In this document: positions 35,843-43,907 of the stretch, one piece after another
How the letters are laid out: each line of letters begins with the position of its first letter
Position numbering within the stretch: the first letter of the stretch is position 1
Origin: Naumannella cuiyingiana
GTDB taxonomy: Bacteria; Actinomycetota; Actinomycetes; Propionibacteriales; Propionibacteriaceae
Reading direction: 5' to 3'
Assembly (NCBI RefSeq): GCF_013408305.1
Contig: NZ_JACBZS010000001.1
Coordinates: 1,674,001-1,738,000, forward strand
Length of the DNA stretch: 64,000 nucleotides
The notes under the pieces: generated by a model
Told to the model about the DNA's origin: nothing
Database searches by the model: none
Seen by the model: the letters and a program-made list of their open reading frames with translations, nothing else
Made by a program: the position numbers and the translations under genes

Positions 35843-36457
35843 ATGGGTACGCGAGGACGGCCGCGCGGCTTCGACCGAGAGGCCGCACTGCTGGCCGCGA
35901 CGCGGCTGTTCTGGGCGCGCGGCTACGACGGGACATCGCTCGCCGATCTCACGGCGGCGATGGGGATCTCGATGTCCAGCCTCTATGCGGCCTTCGGCGA
36001 CAAGTTGTCGCTGTTCGCCGAGGCCGTGCAGGCGTACATGCAGCGCTACACCGCGATCTACATCGAGGCCGTCAGGAGCGAAACGGCTCGCGAGGCCGCC
36101 GAGCGGATCCTGCGTGATTCGGCCGACGAGTTCACCGACCCGGACCGGCCGATGACGTGCCTGGTGGTCAGTGCCGCGATCCACGGTGGCACCGACACCA
36201 TTGACGTCCGCAAGACCCTCGATGATCACCAGCGCGCACTGGCCGGCATCCTCACCGAGCGGATCGCCCAGGACCAGGCGGCCGGTCGGCTCGATCCCGG
36301 TATCGATGCGGCGCTGCTCGCCGAGTGGGTGCGTACCGTCTGGGAGGGCCTGTCGAATCAGTCCAATGCCGGTACGCCGCGCGCGGATCTGCACAAGATC
36401 ATCAACCTCGCCATGCGGGCCTGGCCGGATCAGGGCGGCAGTTCCGCACTTTCCTGA
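35843..36457 (+). CDS. TetR-family regulator
   Basis: The 204-aa protein starts MGTRGRPRGFDREAALLAAT, followed by LFWARGYDGTSLADLTAAMG and ISMSSLYAAFGDK, the AcrR/YcdC type with a F-W-x-xG-Y-DGTS helix. The C-terminal MTCLVVSAAIHGG resembles the GCLxxN motif of TetR_C. It is divergent from the hydrolase gene. Its last codons and stop lie inside the left arm of the inverted-repeat element at 36446-36541. Confidence 0.87.
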   Translation: MGTRGRPRGFDREAALLAATRLFWARGYDGTSLADLTAAMGISMSSLYAAFGDKLSLFAEAVQAYMQRYTAIYIEAVRSETAREAAERILRDSADEFTDPDRPMTCLVVSAAIHGGTDTIDVRKTLDDHQRALAGILTERIAQDQAAGRLDPGIDAALLAEWVRTVWEGLSNQSNAGTPRADLHKIINLAMRAWPDQGGSSALS

Positions 36458-36541
36458 CTCCCGCGACGTGCGGGCCCGGCGCGCATCGCGCAACGGCGGG
36501 GTCGGCGGCGCCAGCCGTCCCGCCGAGAGTTAGGAAAGTGC
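36446..36541. repeat. 96-bp element bounded by 15-bp inverted repeats
   Basis: GCACTTTCCTGACTC (36446-36460) and GAGTTAGGAAAGTGC (36527-36541) are inverted copies matching at 14 of 15 positions. Between them the 66 bp are GC-rich and hold a smaller stem CCCGC-GACGT-GCGGG. The left arm includes the TetR stop codon. It lies between convergent genes, so it could act as a terminator, or be a small mobile or REP-like repeat. The rest of the gap to 36597 shows nothing else. Confidence 0.65.
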
Positions 36542-36597
36542 GCCCGATCGGCCGTGAACAGGCGCACCGCGCCGCGCGCTCGGCCCGACCGGCGGGA

Positions 36598-37560
36598 TCA
36601 GTCCGCCAGAACCGCCTTCAGGTGCGCGACGGCCTGGGCGACGGCGGCCTTGGACTGCGGGGTGTCGTGCATCGAGTTCACCATCACGAAATCGTGGATG
36701 ATCCCGCCGTAGCGAACCTGGGTGACCTCAACCCCGGCCCGGCGAAGCTTCGCGGCGAAGGCCTCGCCCTCGTCGCGGAGCACGTCGGCCTCGGCGGTGA
36801 TGATCAAGGTGGGCGGGAAGAACGCGACCTGCTCCTCCGTGGCCCGCAGCGGGGATGCGGTGATCTCCGCGCGCTGGTCCTCATCGGTCGTGTACTGGTC
36901 CCAGAACCACTTCATCCCGTCGCGGGCGAGGAAGTAGCCCTCGGCGAACTTCTCGTAGGACTCGGTGTCGAAGGCGGCATTCGTCACCGGGTAGAACAAC
37001 GCCGCGCCGCGGAAGGAGACGTCGCCGCGCTCGTTGCCCATCAGGTTCAGCGCGATGGCCATGTTGCCGCCGACGGAATCCCCGGAGATCGCCACGCGCT
37101 CGGGATCAAGATCATGATCCGCCCCGTTGGCGACGATCCACTGGGCGACCGCGTAGGACTGCTCGTTCTGGGACGGATACTTGGCGTCGGGTGCGCGGAC
37201 GTACTCGGGAAACACCACGGCCGCGCCGGTGCCGACGGCAAGATCACGAACCAGCCGGTCGTGGGTGTGCGCGTCGCCGAAGACCCAGCCGGCGCCGTGG
37301 GTGTAGAGGATCACGGGAAGCTTGCCCGTCGCGCCCTTCGGCCGGAGGATCCGCGTCGGCACCTTGCCGGTCGGGCCGCCCTCGACATCGATCCACTCCT
37401 CGTCGACCTCGGGCTTGAAGATCTCCTCGTCCTGCACCTCGTCGACGGCCTTGCGGCCCTCCTCCGGCGGGAGCTGATAGAGGAACGGGGGCTCCGAGGT
37501 AGCCTCGACGAAGGCCTGCGCCTCCGGCTGCAGGGCGATGTCATGCGGATTGGCGGTCAT
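36598..37560 (-). CDS. Alpha/beta-hydrolase, hormone-sensitive-lipase family esterase
   Basis: The 320-aa protein has HSL-family features: THGAGWVFGD (oxyanion HGGGW variant with Ala for one Gly), the nucleophile GDSVGGN, an acid in ADVLRDEGEAF and the His in IIHDFVMVN. It hydrolyses short acyl esters or acetylated compounds; the substrate is unknown. An inverted repeat 64 bp upstream shares its half-site with the ene-reductase promoter, so one TetR (37667) may control both. Confidence 0.85.
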   Translation of the reverse strand: MTANPHDIALQPEAQAFVEATSEPPFLYQLPPEEGRKAVDEVQDEEIFKPEVDEEWIDVEGGPTGKVPTRILRPKGATGKLPVILYTHGAGWVFGDAHTHDRLVRDLAVGTGAAVVFPEYVRAPDAKYPSQNEQSYAVAQWIVANGADHDLDPERVAISGDSVGGNMAIALNLMGNERGDVSFRGAALFYPVTNAAFDTESYEKFAEGYFLARDGMKWFWDQYTTDEDQRAEITASPLRATEEQVAFFPPTLIITAEADVLRDEGEAFAAKLRRAGVEVTQVRYGGIIHDFVMVNSMHDTPQSKAAVAQAVAHLKAVLAD

Positions 37561-37623
37561 GATTCTTCCTTTCCTGGTGACGATTCCGGCCGGGTTGGCG
37601 TCTCGGCGCCGGCGATGTTTGCG

Positions 37624-37657
37624 CTGTTCACATCAGCGTAGGAAGCGATGTGAGCAG
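37624..37657. promoter_or_regulatory. Inverted repeat CTGTTCACATC...GATGTGAGCAG
   Basis: Arms CTGTTCACATC (37624-37634) and GATGTGAGCAG (37647-37657) match at 10 of 11 positions across a 12-bp spacer. The site lies upstream of the esterase (start 37560) and just beyond the TetR stop. The same half-site GATGTGAGCA recurs at 38269-38278. Confidence 0.5.
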
Positions 37658-37666
37658 TGTCAACCG

Positions 37667-38245
37667 CTAGCGGGAAGCGGCTGGGGAGAGCACCGCGGCG
37701 ACCGCCGCGCGTACCCGTTCCTCCACGGCCGACGCCGGCCTCGGAGCGAACTTGCCGTCCAGGTGCAGGAAGGCCAGCCCGTGGGCGAGCGACCAGAGCG
37801 CCGTGGCGAGCGCGGGCGCATCGGCCTTCGGGAAGCGTTGGCGTACCCCCTCGATGAGGAGTTCGTTCAACGCGCCAGACGCGCGCACCCGCTCGTCGTT
37901 CTCGTCGTCGCACTCGTTGCCGAACATCAACCGGAACACGGCCGGCCGGGCCAGGGCAAAGTTCACATACGCCACCGCGAAGCGTGCGACATCGTCGGCC
38001 CCCGCGCCGGTCGACAGCCCCGCGAGCTCGCCGTAGAGATCGGTGAAACCCTCCCCGGCCACCGCCGATTCGAGCGCGTCGCGATCGGCGAAATGCCGGT
38101 ACGGCGCGGTCGGCGAGACCCCGGCCCGGCGAGCCACGGCGCGCAGCGAGAAGGGTTCGCCGGCCTCCAGGAGCTCGCGTGCGGCCTGGACGAGCGCGGC
38201 GCGGAGATCGCCGTGGTGGTAGGCGCCACGCGCCGATGTTGACAC
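37667..38245 (-). CDS. TetR-family regulator
   Basis: The 192-aa protein reads MSTSARGAYHHGDLRAALVQ and has the HTH VARRAGVSPTAPYRHFADRD, the common TetR subgroup with TetR_C_33-like C-terminus (FRLMFGNECDDEND). It starts at GTG 38245. Esterase and ene-reductase genes flank it, each with a GATGTGAGCA site upstream. The 12-mer AGCAGTGTCAAC occurs at its own start and, inverted, near 37653, which hints at further repressor contacts. Confidence 0.85.
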   Translation of the reverse strand: MSTSARGAYHHGDLRAALVQAARELLEAGEPFSLRAVARRAGVSPTAPYRHFADRDALESAVAGEGFTDLYGELAGLSTGAGADDVARFAVAYVNFALARPAVFRLMFGNECDDENDERVRASGALNELLIEGVRQRFPKADAPALATALWSLAHGLAFLHLDGKFAPRPASAVEERVRAAVAAVLSPAASR

Positions 38246-38268
38246 TGCTAACTTCGCCTCCTATGCTG

Positions 38269-38278
38269 ATGTGAGCAA
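38269..38278. promoter_or_regulatory. GATGTGAGCA half-site upstream of the ene-reductase
   Basis: This 10-mer is identical to the right arm of the dyad at 37624-37657. It lies 33 bp before the ene-reductase start and 24 bp before the tetR start, so the same TetR may control three genes. Confidence 0.4.
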
Positions 38279-38310
38279 CGTAAACATACCGCAGTTCCCG
38301 GAGGTACGCC

Positions 38311-39585
38311 ATGACATCCCCGCTGTTCTCGCCGCTCGATCTGGCCGGCGGCGCCACGCTGCCGAATCGCATCGCGAAGGCGGCGATGGAGGAGAACATG
38401 GCCGCGCCCGGGCAGCTCCCGGGGCGCGAGCTGATCGAGCTCTATCGCCGGTGGAGCGCCGGCGGCGCCGGGCTGTTGATCACCGGGAACGTGATGGTGC
38501 ACGACGCCGCGATGACCGGCCCGGCCGGCGTCGTGCTCGACGCGCGCTCGCCGCTGGAACCCTTCGCGCAGTGGGCGCGGGCGGCGAAGAGCGGCGGCTC
38601 GCGCGTCTGGATGCAGCTCAACCATCCCGGGCGCCAGGTGCGCGCGAACCTGCCCGGCGTCGCCTGGGCGCCCTCGGCCGTGCGCGTCGACGTGGGGCGC
38701 AACAGCCGGCTGTTCGCCGAACCGGTCGCGATGACGGCGGCCCAGATCGCGGAGACCGTCGAGCGATTCGTGATCTCGGCGGTACGCGCGCAGGAGGCCG
38801 GCTTCGACGGCGTGGAGATCCATGCCGCGCATGGCTACCTGCTGTCGCAATTCCTGTCCCCGTTGACGAACCGGCGTACCGACGAGTGGGGCGGGACCTT
38901 GATCAACCGGGCCCGGCTGCTCACCGACATCGCGCGCGAGATCCGCGCCGCGGTACGCCCGGACTTCGCCGTCGCGGTCAAGCTCAACTCCGCCGACTTC
39001 CAGCGCGGCGGCTTCGATGCCGACGACGCCCGCGCCGTGATCGATCTGCTCGCGCCGTTGGGCGTGGACCTGGTCGAGCTTTCCGGCGGCAGTTATGAGA
39101 GCCCGGCGATGACGGGCAACTCCGCCGATCAGCGCACGATCGCGCGCGAGGCGTACTTCCTCGAACTCGCGGCCCGCCTCGCCGCGACCTCCCCGCTGCC
39201 GCTGATGCTGACCGGCGGGATCGTCCGGCTGCCGGTCGCCGAGCAGGTGCTTGCGGACGGGATCGCCGTCGTCGGGATCGGGTCCGCGCTCGCAGTGGAC
39301 CCCGACCTGCCGCGCAGGTGGGCGCGCGCCGAGCGACAGGCCGCGGTGGAGCTGGCGCCGGTGAGGATCAAGGACAAGCCGCTCGCCTCCGCGGCCGGGA
39401 TGGCCCGGATCCGCTATCAGTTGCGGCGGGTCGGTGCCGGACGCGGCACCCGACCGGGCGTCTGCCCCCGGCGCGCTCTCGGGATCGAGCTGGTCCGCCA
39501 GGCGCGGGCCGGCCGGCGGTACGCGAGGTGGCTGCGCGCGCGTACCGGGTGGGGCGGGCCCGCCGAGGTCGTCGGCCGATCTTGA
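38311..39585 (+). CDS. Old-yellow-enzyme-family NADH:flavin oxidoreductase
   Basis: The 424-aa (beta/alpha)8 flavoprotein has LPNRIAKAAMEEN (FMN-binding start), QLNHPGRQ, DGVEIHAAHGYLLSQFLSPL (substrate-binding HxxH) with NRRTDEWGG, and the C-terminal FMN site VGIGSALAVDP. OYE enzymes reduce activated C=C bonds with NAD(P)H. It is longer than the usual ~365 aa by an Arg-rich C-terminal tail. Divergent TetR and a shared operator half-site suggest regulation together with the esterase. Confidence 0.87.
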   Translation: MTSPLFSPLDLAGGATLPNRIAKAAMEENMAAPGQLPGRELIELYRRWSAGGAGLLITGNVMVHDAAMTGPAGVVLDARSPLEPFAQWARAAKSGGSRVWMQLNHPGRQVRANLPGVAWAPSAVRVDVGRNSRLFAEPVAMTAAQIAETVERFVISAVRAQEAGFDGVEIHAAHGYLLSQFLSPLTNRRTDEWGGTLINRARLLTDIAREIRAAVRPDFAVAVKLNSADFQRGGFDADDARAVIDLLAPLGVDLVELSGGSYESPAMTGNSADQRTIAREAYFLELAARLAATSPLPLMLTGGIVRLPVAEQVLADGIAVVGIGSALAVDPDLPRRWARAERQAAVELAPVRIKDKPLASAAGMARIRYQLRRVGAGRGTRPGVCPRRALGIELVRQARAGRRYARWLRARTGWGGPAEVVGRS

Positions 39586-39695
39586 TCAGTTGATGATCTG
39601 TGCGGCGTGATCGGCCCAGCGCGCCGCAATCGTCTCCGCTCTCCAACACGTTCTCGAGTACCACGCGAACCCGCCCGGATGATCCGAGCCAGGGC

Positions 39696-40328
39696 TCAGT
39701 CCTCAATGGACCCTTCGTCGTTGTTGGGCTGCGTCGCGCCGTCGCGGATGAGGGGCAGGAGCGTCTTGTCGATGATGGATTCGATCTCGCCGAGGGTGCT
39801 CTTGTCGTGGCCGTTGATGCAGTGGTAGGTCAGCATGGCTGGGCCGACGGCGGCGAACGTCTCTGCGTCGAACTGGGGGCTCATGGTGCTGCCGGATGCC
39901 GCGAGGTGGCGGTGCAGGAGTTCGGTGATGCGCTCCTGACAGGGCAGCGTGACCCGGGAGCGGAAGACCTCGCGGAGGATTGCCACGTCCGTGCCACTCT
40001 CGGCCGCGACCGCCTGGAACGCTGTGCCTTTGGAGTCGAACAGCGTCGAGTTGAAATAGGACAGCAGCTCGATCAGGCCGGCACGGAGCCCGGTGCTCTC
40101 GGCGATCTGCGGAGGCTCCGGCAACAGTTCTTGCAGCGCGTCGCGTACCAGCTCATCCTTGCTGTCCCAGCGCCGATAGAGCGCCGCCTTGCCGGTCTCG
40201 GCGGCGGCAGCGACACCCTCCATGCTCAGCCGCGCGTACCCGACCTTGCCGAGCTGGTCGAAGACAGCCTCGAAGATCGCGCGACGTAGGCGCTCTCCGC
40301 GACGGCGGCTCTGAACCGGTGCGGACAT
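39696..40328 (-). CDS. TetR-family regulator of the adjacent MFS
   Basis: The 210-aa protein starts MSAPVQSRRRGERLRRAIFE at ATG 40328 with GGAGGAG six bases upstream, and has the HTH GVAAAAETGKAALYRRWDSK. The C-terminal half carries LPCQERITELLHRH, a TetR_C_11-like pattern. It is divergent from the pump at 40466, with promoter and a perfect 14-bp palindrome in the 137-bp gap, so mutual regulation is very likely. The 110 bp downstream (39586-39695) contain nothing I recognise. Confidence 0.87.
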   Translation of the reverse strand: MSAPVQSRRRGERLRRAIFEAVFDQLGKVGYARLSMEGVAAAAETGKAALYRRWDSKDELVRDALQELLPEPPQIAESTGLRAGLIELLSYFNSTLFDSKGTAFQAVAAESGTDVAILREVFRSRVTLPCQERITELLHRHLAASGSTMSPQFDAETFAAVGPAMLTYHCINGHDKSTLGEIESIIDKTLLPLIRDGATQPNNDEGSIED

Positions 40329-40396
40329 CGTGGCTCCTCCGTCCTTCACACGCCTGCCGCCGGGCAGGTTCTTGGTTGCACACCGCTGGCACGCTC

Positions 40397-40435
40397 ATTA
40401 TAGTGAACGGCACCGTTCCTTATCTGGGAACGTTC
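40397..40435 (-). promoter_or_regulatory. TATAAT promoter element and operator GAACGG-CA-CCGTTC
   Basis: On the minus strand TATAAT (40402-40397) is a consensus -10 for the TetR gene. Directly upstream lies GAACGGCACCGTTC (40405-40418), a perfect palindrome with 6-bp arms, and GAACGTTC at 40428-40435. A repressor here would block both divergent promoters. Confidence 0.65.
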
Positions 40436-40465
40436 GCATTTGACGGTAGCCCTGCAGGAGGAACC

Positions 40466-41905
40466 ATGTCGAACACGCCAGCCCCCAGCGACACGGAGTC
40501 CGAGGCACACGGCACGCGATTGGGGTGGGCGGGAACGGTGACGCTGGCGGTACTGGTCGGCTGCGAGCTGGTGCTGATGCTCGACGGCACCGTGCTGAAC
40601 ATCGCCCTCCCCGCCATCCGGGAGGGCTTGGGCTTCTCTCCCGCGGGCCTGTCCTGGGTTCCCAACGCTTTCCTGCTCGCGTTCGGCGGGCTGCTCCTGC
40701 TCGGCGGGCGTGCCGGAGACATCCTCGGCCGACGCCGCGTGTTCGTGGTGGGAACGGTCGTGTTCACGGCCGCGTCCTTGTTGGGTGGCCTGGCGCAGAG
40801 CCAGGAATGGCTGATCGTCGCGCGTGTCGCGCAGGGCTTGGGGGCCGCGCTCGCCGGCCCGAGCACGCTCGCCCTGATCATCACCACGTTCCAGGGAGCC
40901 GCGCAGACCCGGGCACTGGCGATCTACTCCTCGGTGACGGCCGCGGCGATGACGCTCGGTCTGCTGCTCGGCGGGCTCATCACCACGACGCTGTCCTGGC
41001 GATGGACGCTCCTGATCAACGTGCCGATCGGCGTGCTCGTGGTCCTGCTCGCGCCCCGACACGTCGTGGAATCGCCCCGCCACCCCGGCAAGTTCGACCT
41101 GATGGGCGCGCTCACGTCAGCCCTGGCTGCCACCGGCATCGTGTTCGGGCTCGCCCGCGCCGCCGAGCACGGTTGGACCGACCCGTTCACCCTCGTTTCG
41201 CTGGCCGCCGGCGTCGCGGCGGTGATCGCCTTCGTGCTGGTCGAACGCCACGCGGCCCACCCGATCATGCCGCTGACACTGTTCGCCGACCGCTCCCGAG
41301 CCGGAGGCTACCTCGGCATCCTGTTGGTGCCGATGGTGACGCTGAGCATGCAGTTCCTGGTCGTGCAGTTCCTCCAGGAGGTCATCGGATTCAACCCGCT
41401 GTTCGCGGGACTGGCGTTCCTGCCGATGGCTGCGGGCATGCTGATCACCGCGCAGAACGCGGCCAGGCCACTCCGGAGATTCGGGCCGCGAACCACCGCG
41501 GCGATCGGGATCGCCTTGCTCCTGGCCAGCACCTTGTGGCTGACCCAGCTTTCGGCGACGACCACCTTCTGGGCAGGAGTCTTCGGCCCGCTGCTGCTGG
41601 CCGGTGCCGGCCTCGGCCTGGTCGTCGTACCCTTCAACGTCACCATCATGTCCACCGTCGACCCGGAGATCTCCGGAGCCGCGTCCGGCCTCCTGCAAGC
41701 CACCATGATGATCGGCGCCTCCCTCGGTGTCGCCATCCTGACCGCCGTCTACGCAGGCACCGTGGGAACCGGCGAACCGGCCAGCGCCGAACTGATCGCC
41801 TCCGGGATGAGCGCCGCGTTCTGGACCAGCAGCGCGATCGCCGCAGTTGCCCTCCTCGCCACGCTCACCTTGATCCCGCCCCACCGTGAGAAGGCACCGG
41901 CCTGA
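40466..41905 (+). CDS. MFS transporter, DHA2/EmrB-QacA type
   Basis: This 479-aa protein has the DHA2 helix 1 LDGTVLNIALPAIREGLGFS, the loop GGRAGDILGRRRV and GLLLGGLITTTLSWRW (motif C and after). GGAGGAACC precedes ATG 40466. Its TetR partner is divergent. A serine-recombinase fragment starts 9 bp after its stop, evidence that this TetR-pump pair came on a mobile element. Drug export is the expected role. Confidence 0.87.
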   Translation: MSNTPAPSDTESEAHGTRLGWAGTVTLAVLVGCELVLMLDGTVLNIALPAIREGLGFSPAGLSWVPNAFLLAFGGLLLLGGRAGDILGRRRVFVVGTVVFTAASLLGGLAQSQEWLIVARVAQGLGAALAGPSTLALIITTFQGAAQTRALAIYSSVTAAAMTLGLLLGGLITTTLSWRWTLLINVPIGVLVVLLAPRHVVESPRHPGKFDLMGALTSALAATGIVFGLARAAEHGWTDPFTLVSLAAGVAAVIAFVLVERHAAHPIMPLTLFADRSRAGGYLGILLVPMVTLSMQFLVVQFLQEVIGFNPLFAGLAFLPMAAGMLITAQNAARPLRRFGPRTTAAIGIALLLASTLWLTQLSATTTFWAGVFGPLLLAGAGLGLVVVPFNVTIMSTVDPEISGAASGLLQATMMIGASLGVAILTAVYAGTVGTGEPASAELIASGMSAAFWTSSAIAAVALLATLTLIPPHREKAPA

Positions 41906-41913
41906 CGCGCGGC

Positions 41914-42009
41914 AACCAGCGCCTGTGCAACCAGGTCTTCTTCGGCAAGGTCGACATCGACGAAGACGACGAACTCCACGTCGAGAACAACCGATCCTTC
42001 GATGCTGCG
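41914..42009 (+). pseudogene. Fragment of a serine site-specific recombinase C-terminus
   Basis: Read from 41914 the frame gives NQRLCNQVFFGKVDIDEDDE and then LHVENNRSFDA. This is the pattern near the end of large serine recombinases (RLxNQxFFxKIYIDEDD..), including the acidic run. There is no catalytic domain or start codon, and coding similarity stops near 42009. It is a remnant, not a working gene. Confidence 0.6.
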
Positions 42010-42023
42010 ACCCCGGGCGCGCG

Positions 42024-42995
42024 TCAGGCCCCGTTGGCGAGGCGTCTGTGTTCAGTTGGCCGGTGACCGAACTGGCGTGCGAAAGCGGCGCTGAGAGCGA
42101 AGGCGTTGGCGTAGCCCACCTGACGAGCGACACTCTCGACGGTGTCGTCGGTATCGCGGAGTAGATCGGCTGCGAGGCAGAGACGCCATCCGGTGAGGTA
42201 CGCGATGGGCGCTTCATTGAGCAGGCCGGCGAATCGGCGCGCGTATGCCGCCCGAGAGACGTTGGCTTCTCGGGCGAGGGTTTCGACCGTCCACGGCGCG
42301 GACGGACGGTCGTGAATGGCGCGCAGAGTTGGCCCGACGACTGGATCGCTCATCGCTCGATACCAAGCGGGGGTGTCGGTTTCGGGGAGCGCGAACCAAT
42401 CACGCAGGGTCGCGACGAGGAGCAGGTCAAGGAGGCGGTCGAGAACTGCTTGTTGTCCTGGCTGGTCTCGGGCGATCTCATCTTCGATCAGCCTCAGCGG
42501 CGTGGATTGGCCACTTTGCGGAACCAGGACAAGGCGCGGCAACGCGGACAGAACCCGTTCGGCGGCTGCTCCGGTGGTGCGGTAGGTCGCGGCCAGCATC
42601 GCGTGTTCGCCATCCAGGCGTGCGCCGCAACTGCGTACGCCCAGCATGAGTTCACCAGGGTCGAGTACTCGGCCGGAGCCGTCAGTGCAGGTGGTGGGAT
42701 CGTTCAGGACATAGAGCGGTTCGATCCCAGCCTCAGGATCGCTCGTGACGGTGAAGGGTGCGTGACCGCTGATCACGGCGAGGTCACCACGGAGCAAGCG
42801 CACAGGCGATCCGTCGTCTCCGGGGCCGACGGTGGCGGGGATGAGCCAGGATTCACCTCGAATCATCGAGATGATCGTGAGTGGTGCAGTGTCTTCGAAC
42901 CGGATCGCCCACGGTGGTGTGAGGATGTTCGTTCCGACCAGCGCGCCGGAAGAACGCAGGTGATCGAGCATCGAGGTTAACGCGTCCACCCTCAC
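42024..42995 (-). CDS. AraC-family regulator with cupin_6 sensor domain
   Basis: The protein of about 323 aa has the cupin_6 start DALTSMLDHLRSSGALVG, then LLRGDLAVISGHAPFTV, and a C-terminal AraC double HTH (TVETLAREANVSRAAYARRF; TVESVARQVGYANAFALSAA followed by FARQFGHRP). GTG 42995 or GTG 42989 fits the family start; GTG 43010 would place the palindrome at 42996-43007 inside the gene. It is divergent from the NmrA-MFS pair, which it probably activates. Relatives respond to small lipophilic compounds. Confidence 0.82.
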   Translation of the reverse strand: MRVDALTSMLDHLRSSGALVGTNILTPPWAIRFEDTAPLTIISMIRGESWLIPATVGPGDDGSPVRLLRGDLAVISGHAPFTVTSDPEAGIEPLYVLNDPTTCTDGSGRVLDPGELMLGVRSCGARLDGEHAMLAATYRTTGAAAERVLSALPRLVLVPQSGQSTPLRLIEDEIARDQPGQQAVLDRLLDLLLVATLRDWFALPETDTPAWYRAMSDPVVGPTLRAIHDRPSAPWTVETLAREANVSRAAYARRFAGLLNEAPIAYLTGWRLCLAADLLRDTDDTVESVARQVGYANAFALSAAFARQFGHRPTEHRRLANGA

Positions 42996-43007
42996 ATCGT
43001 AGACGAT
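42996..43007. promoter_or_regulatory. Palindrome ATCGT-AG-ACGAT at the AraC start
   Basis: ATCGTAGACGAT has perfect 5-bp arms around AG. On the minus strand its TACGAT could double as a -10 for a leaderless araC transcript. It lies 64 bp from the divergent NmrA gene. Confidence 0.3.
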
Positions 43008-43070
43008 CACGCATCGAAGAGAGTGCTAGAGATATTCATCGTCTCGTCGATTCGCTCTGTAATGGGAGGT

Positions 43071-43907
43071 ATGAACGCAGAATCGATCACCGTACTCGGG
43101 GGCACTGGTAAGACCGGGCGCCGCCTCGCCCATCAGCTTGAGGCTAGTGATTACCGGGTGAAGGCAGCCTCGCGGCGTGGGCCTACGCGGTTCGACTGGG
43201 CCGACGAGGCGTCTTGGGGTGAAGCATTGTCCGACGCCTCTGCGGTCTATATCGTCCCTGACGAGTCGCCCGGCGGCACTGATCGGCTCGCGTCATTTGC
43301 GCTACGTGCTGTCGGGTCGGGGGTGCGGCGACTCGTGTTGCTGTCGGCACGCGAGTGGGCGGACACCGGTTATGCCGAAGGGCTCGCACGCGAGGAGGTC
43401 GTGCGCGGCTCAGGGGCCGAATGGACAATCCTGCGCCCGGTCTGGTTCGCGCAGAACTTCAGTGAGGAACCGTTTCTGGCCGATGGCGTCAAGGAGGGGG
43501 AACTCGTCTTCGGCACCGGTGACGGCGCGCATCCCTTCATCGACGCGGAAGACATCGCCGCTGTCGCCGCCGCAGCGTTGACGCAGGACCATCATCACGG
43601 CAAGGAGTATGAGCTGACCGGGCCCCGAGCGATCACAATCGCCGAAGCTGTCGAGATCATCGCGATCGAGTTGGGGCGTCCGATCCGTGCGTATGCCGCG
43701 ACAGCCGAGGAGTACCGGGCTTTCCTCACCGAACGGTACTACTCACCGGAAGGCGCCGAGGGCAGTGTCGCGATGAGCGACTTCATCCGTAGCGGCAACG
43801 ATGCACGAGTCTCCGACGGAGTGCAACGCGCCCTCGGACGGGAGCCCCGCGACTTCACCGAGTACGTCCGCGCCGCGGCCGCATCCGGAGCGTGGGCGGC
43901 CCAGTGA
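43071..43907 (+). CDS. NmrA-like NAD(P)-binding protein (atypical SDR)
   Basis: The 278-aa protein opens with the Rossmann motif SITVLGGTGKTGRRLAHQLE, then FDWADEASWGEAL, WTILRPVWFAQNF and the domain end of NmrA/azoreductase-like SDRs. It may reduce quinones or act as a redox sensor. ATG 43071 directly follows GGGAGGT, too close for normal use, so an ATG at 43062 is an alternative. Its stop overlaps the MFS start by 4 bp (GTGA). Confidence 0.75.
   Translation: MNAESITVLGGTGKTGRRLAHQLEASDYRVKAASRRGPTRFDWADEASWGEALSDASAVYIVPDESPGGTDRLASFALRAVGSGVRRLVLLSAREWADTGYAEGLAREEVVRGSGAEWTILRPVWFAQNFSEEPFLADGVKEGELVFGTGDGAHPFIDAEDIAAVAAAALTQDHHHGKEYELTGPRAITIAEAVEIIAIELGRPIRAYAATAEEYRAFLTERYYSPEGAEGSVAMSDFIRSGNDARVSDGVQRALGREPRDFTEYVRAAAASGAWAAQ

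Noticed and set aside
39586-39700. Left attachment site matching the tRNA-Ala 3' end
   Set aside because: I looked for a copy of TGGAGCCAAGGGGACTC near the left island border and found none.
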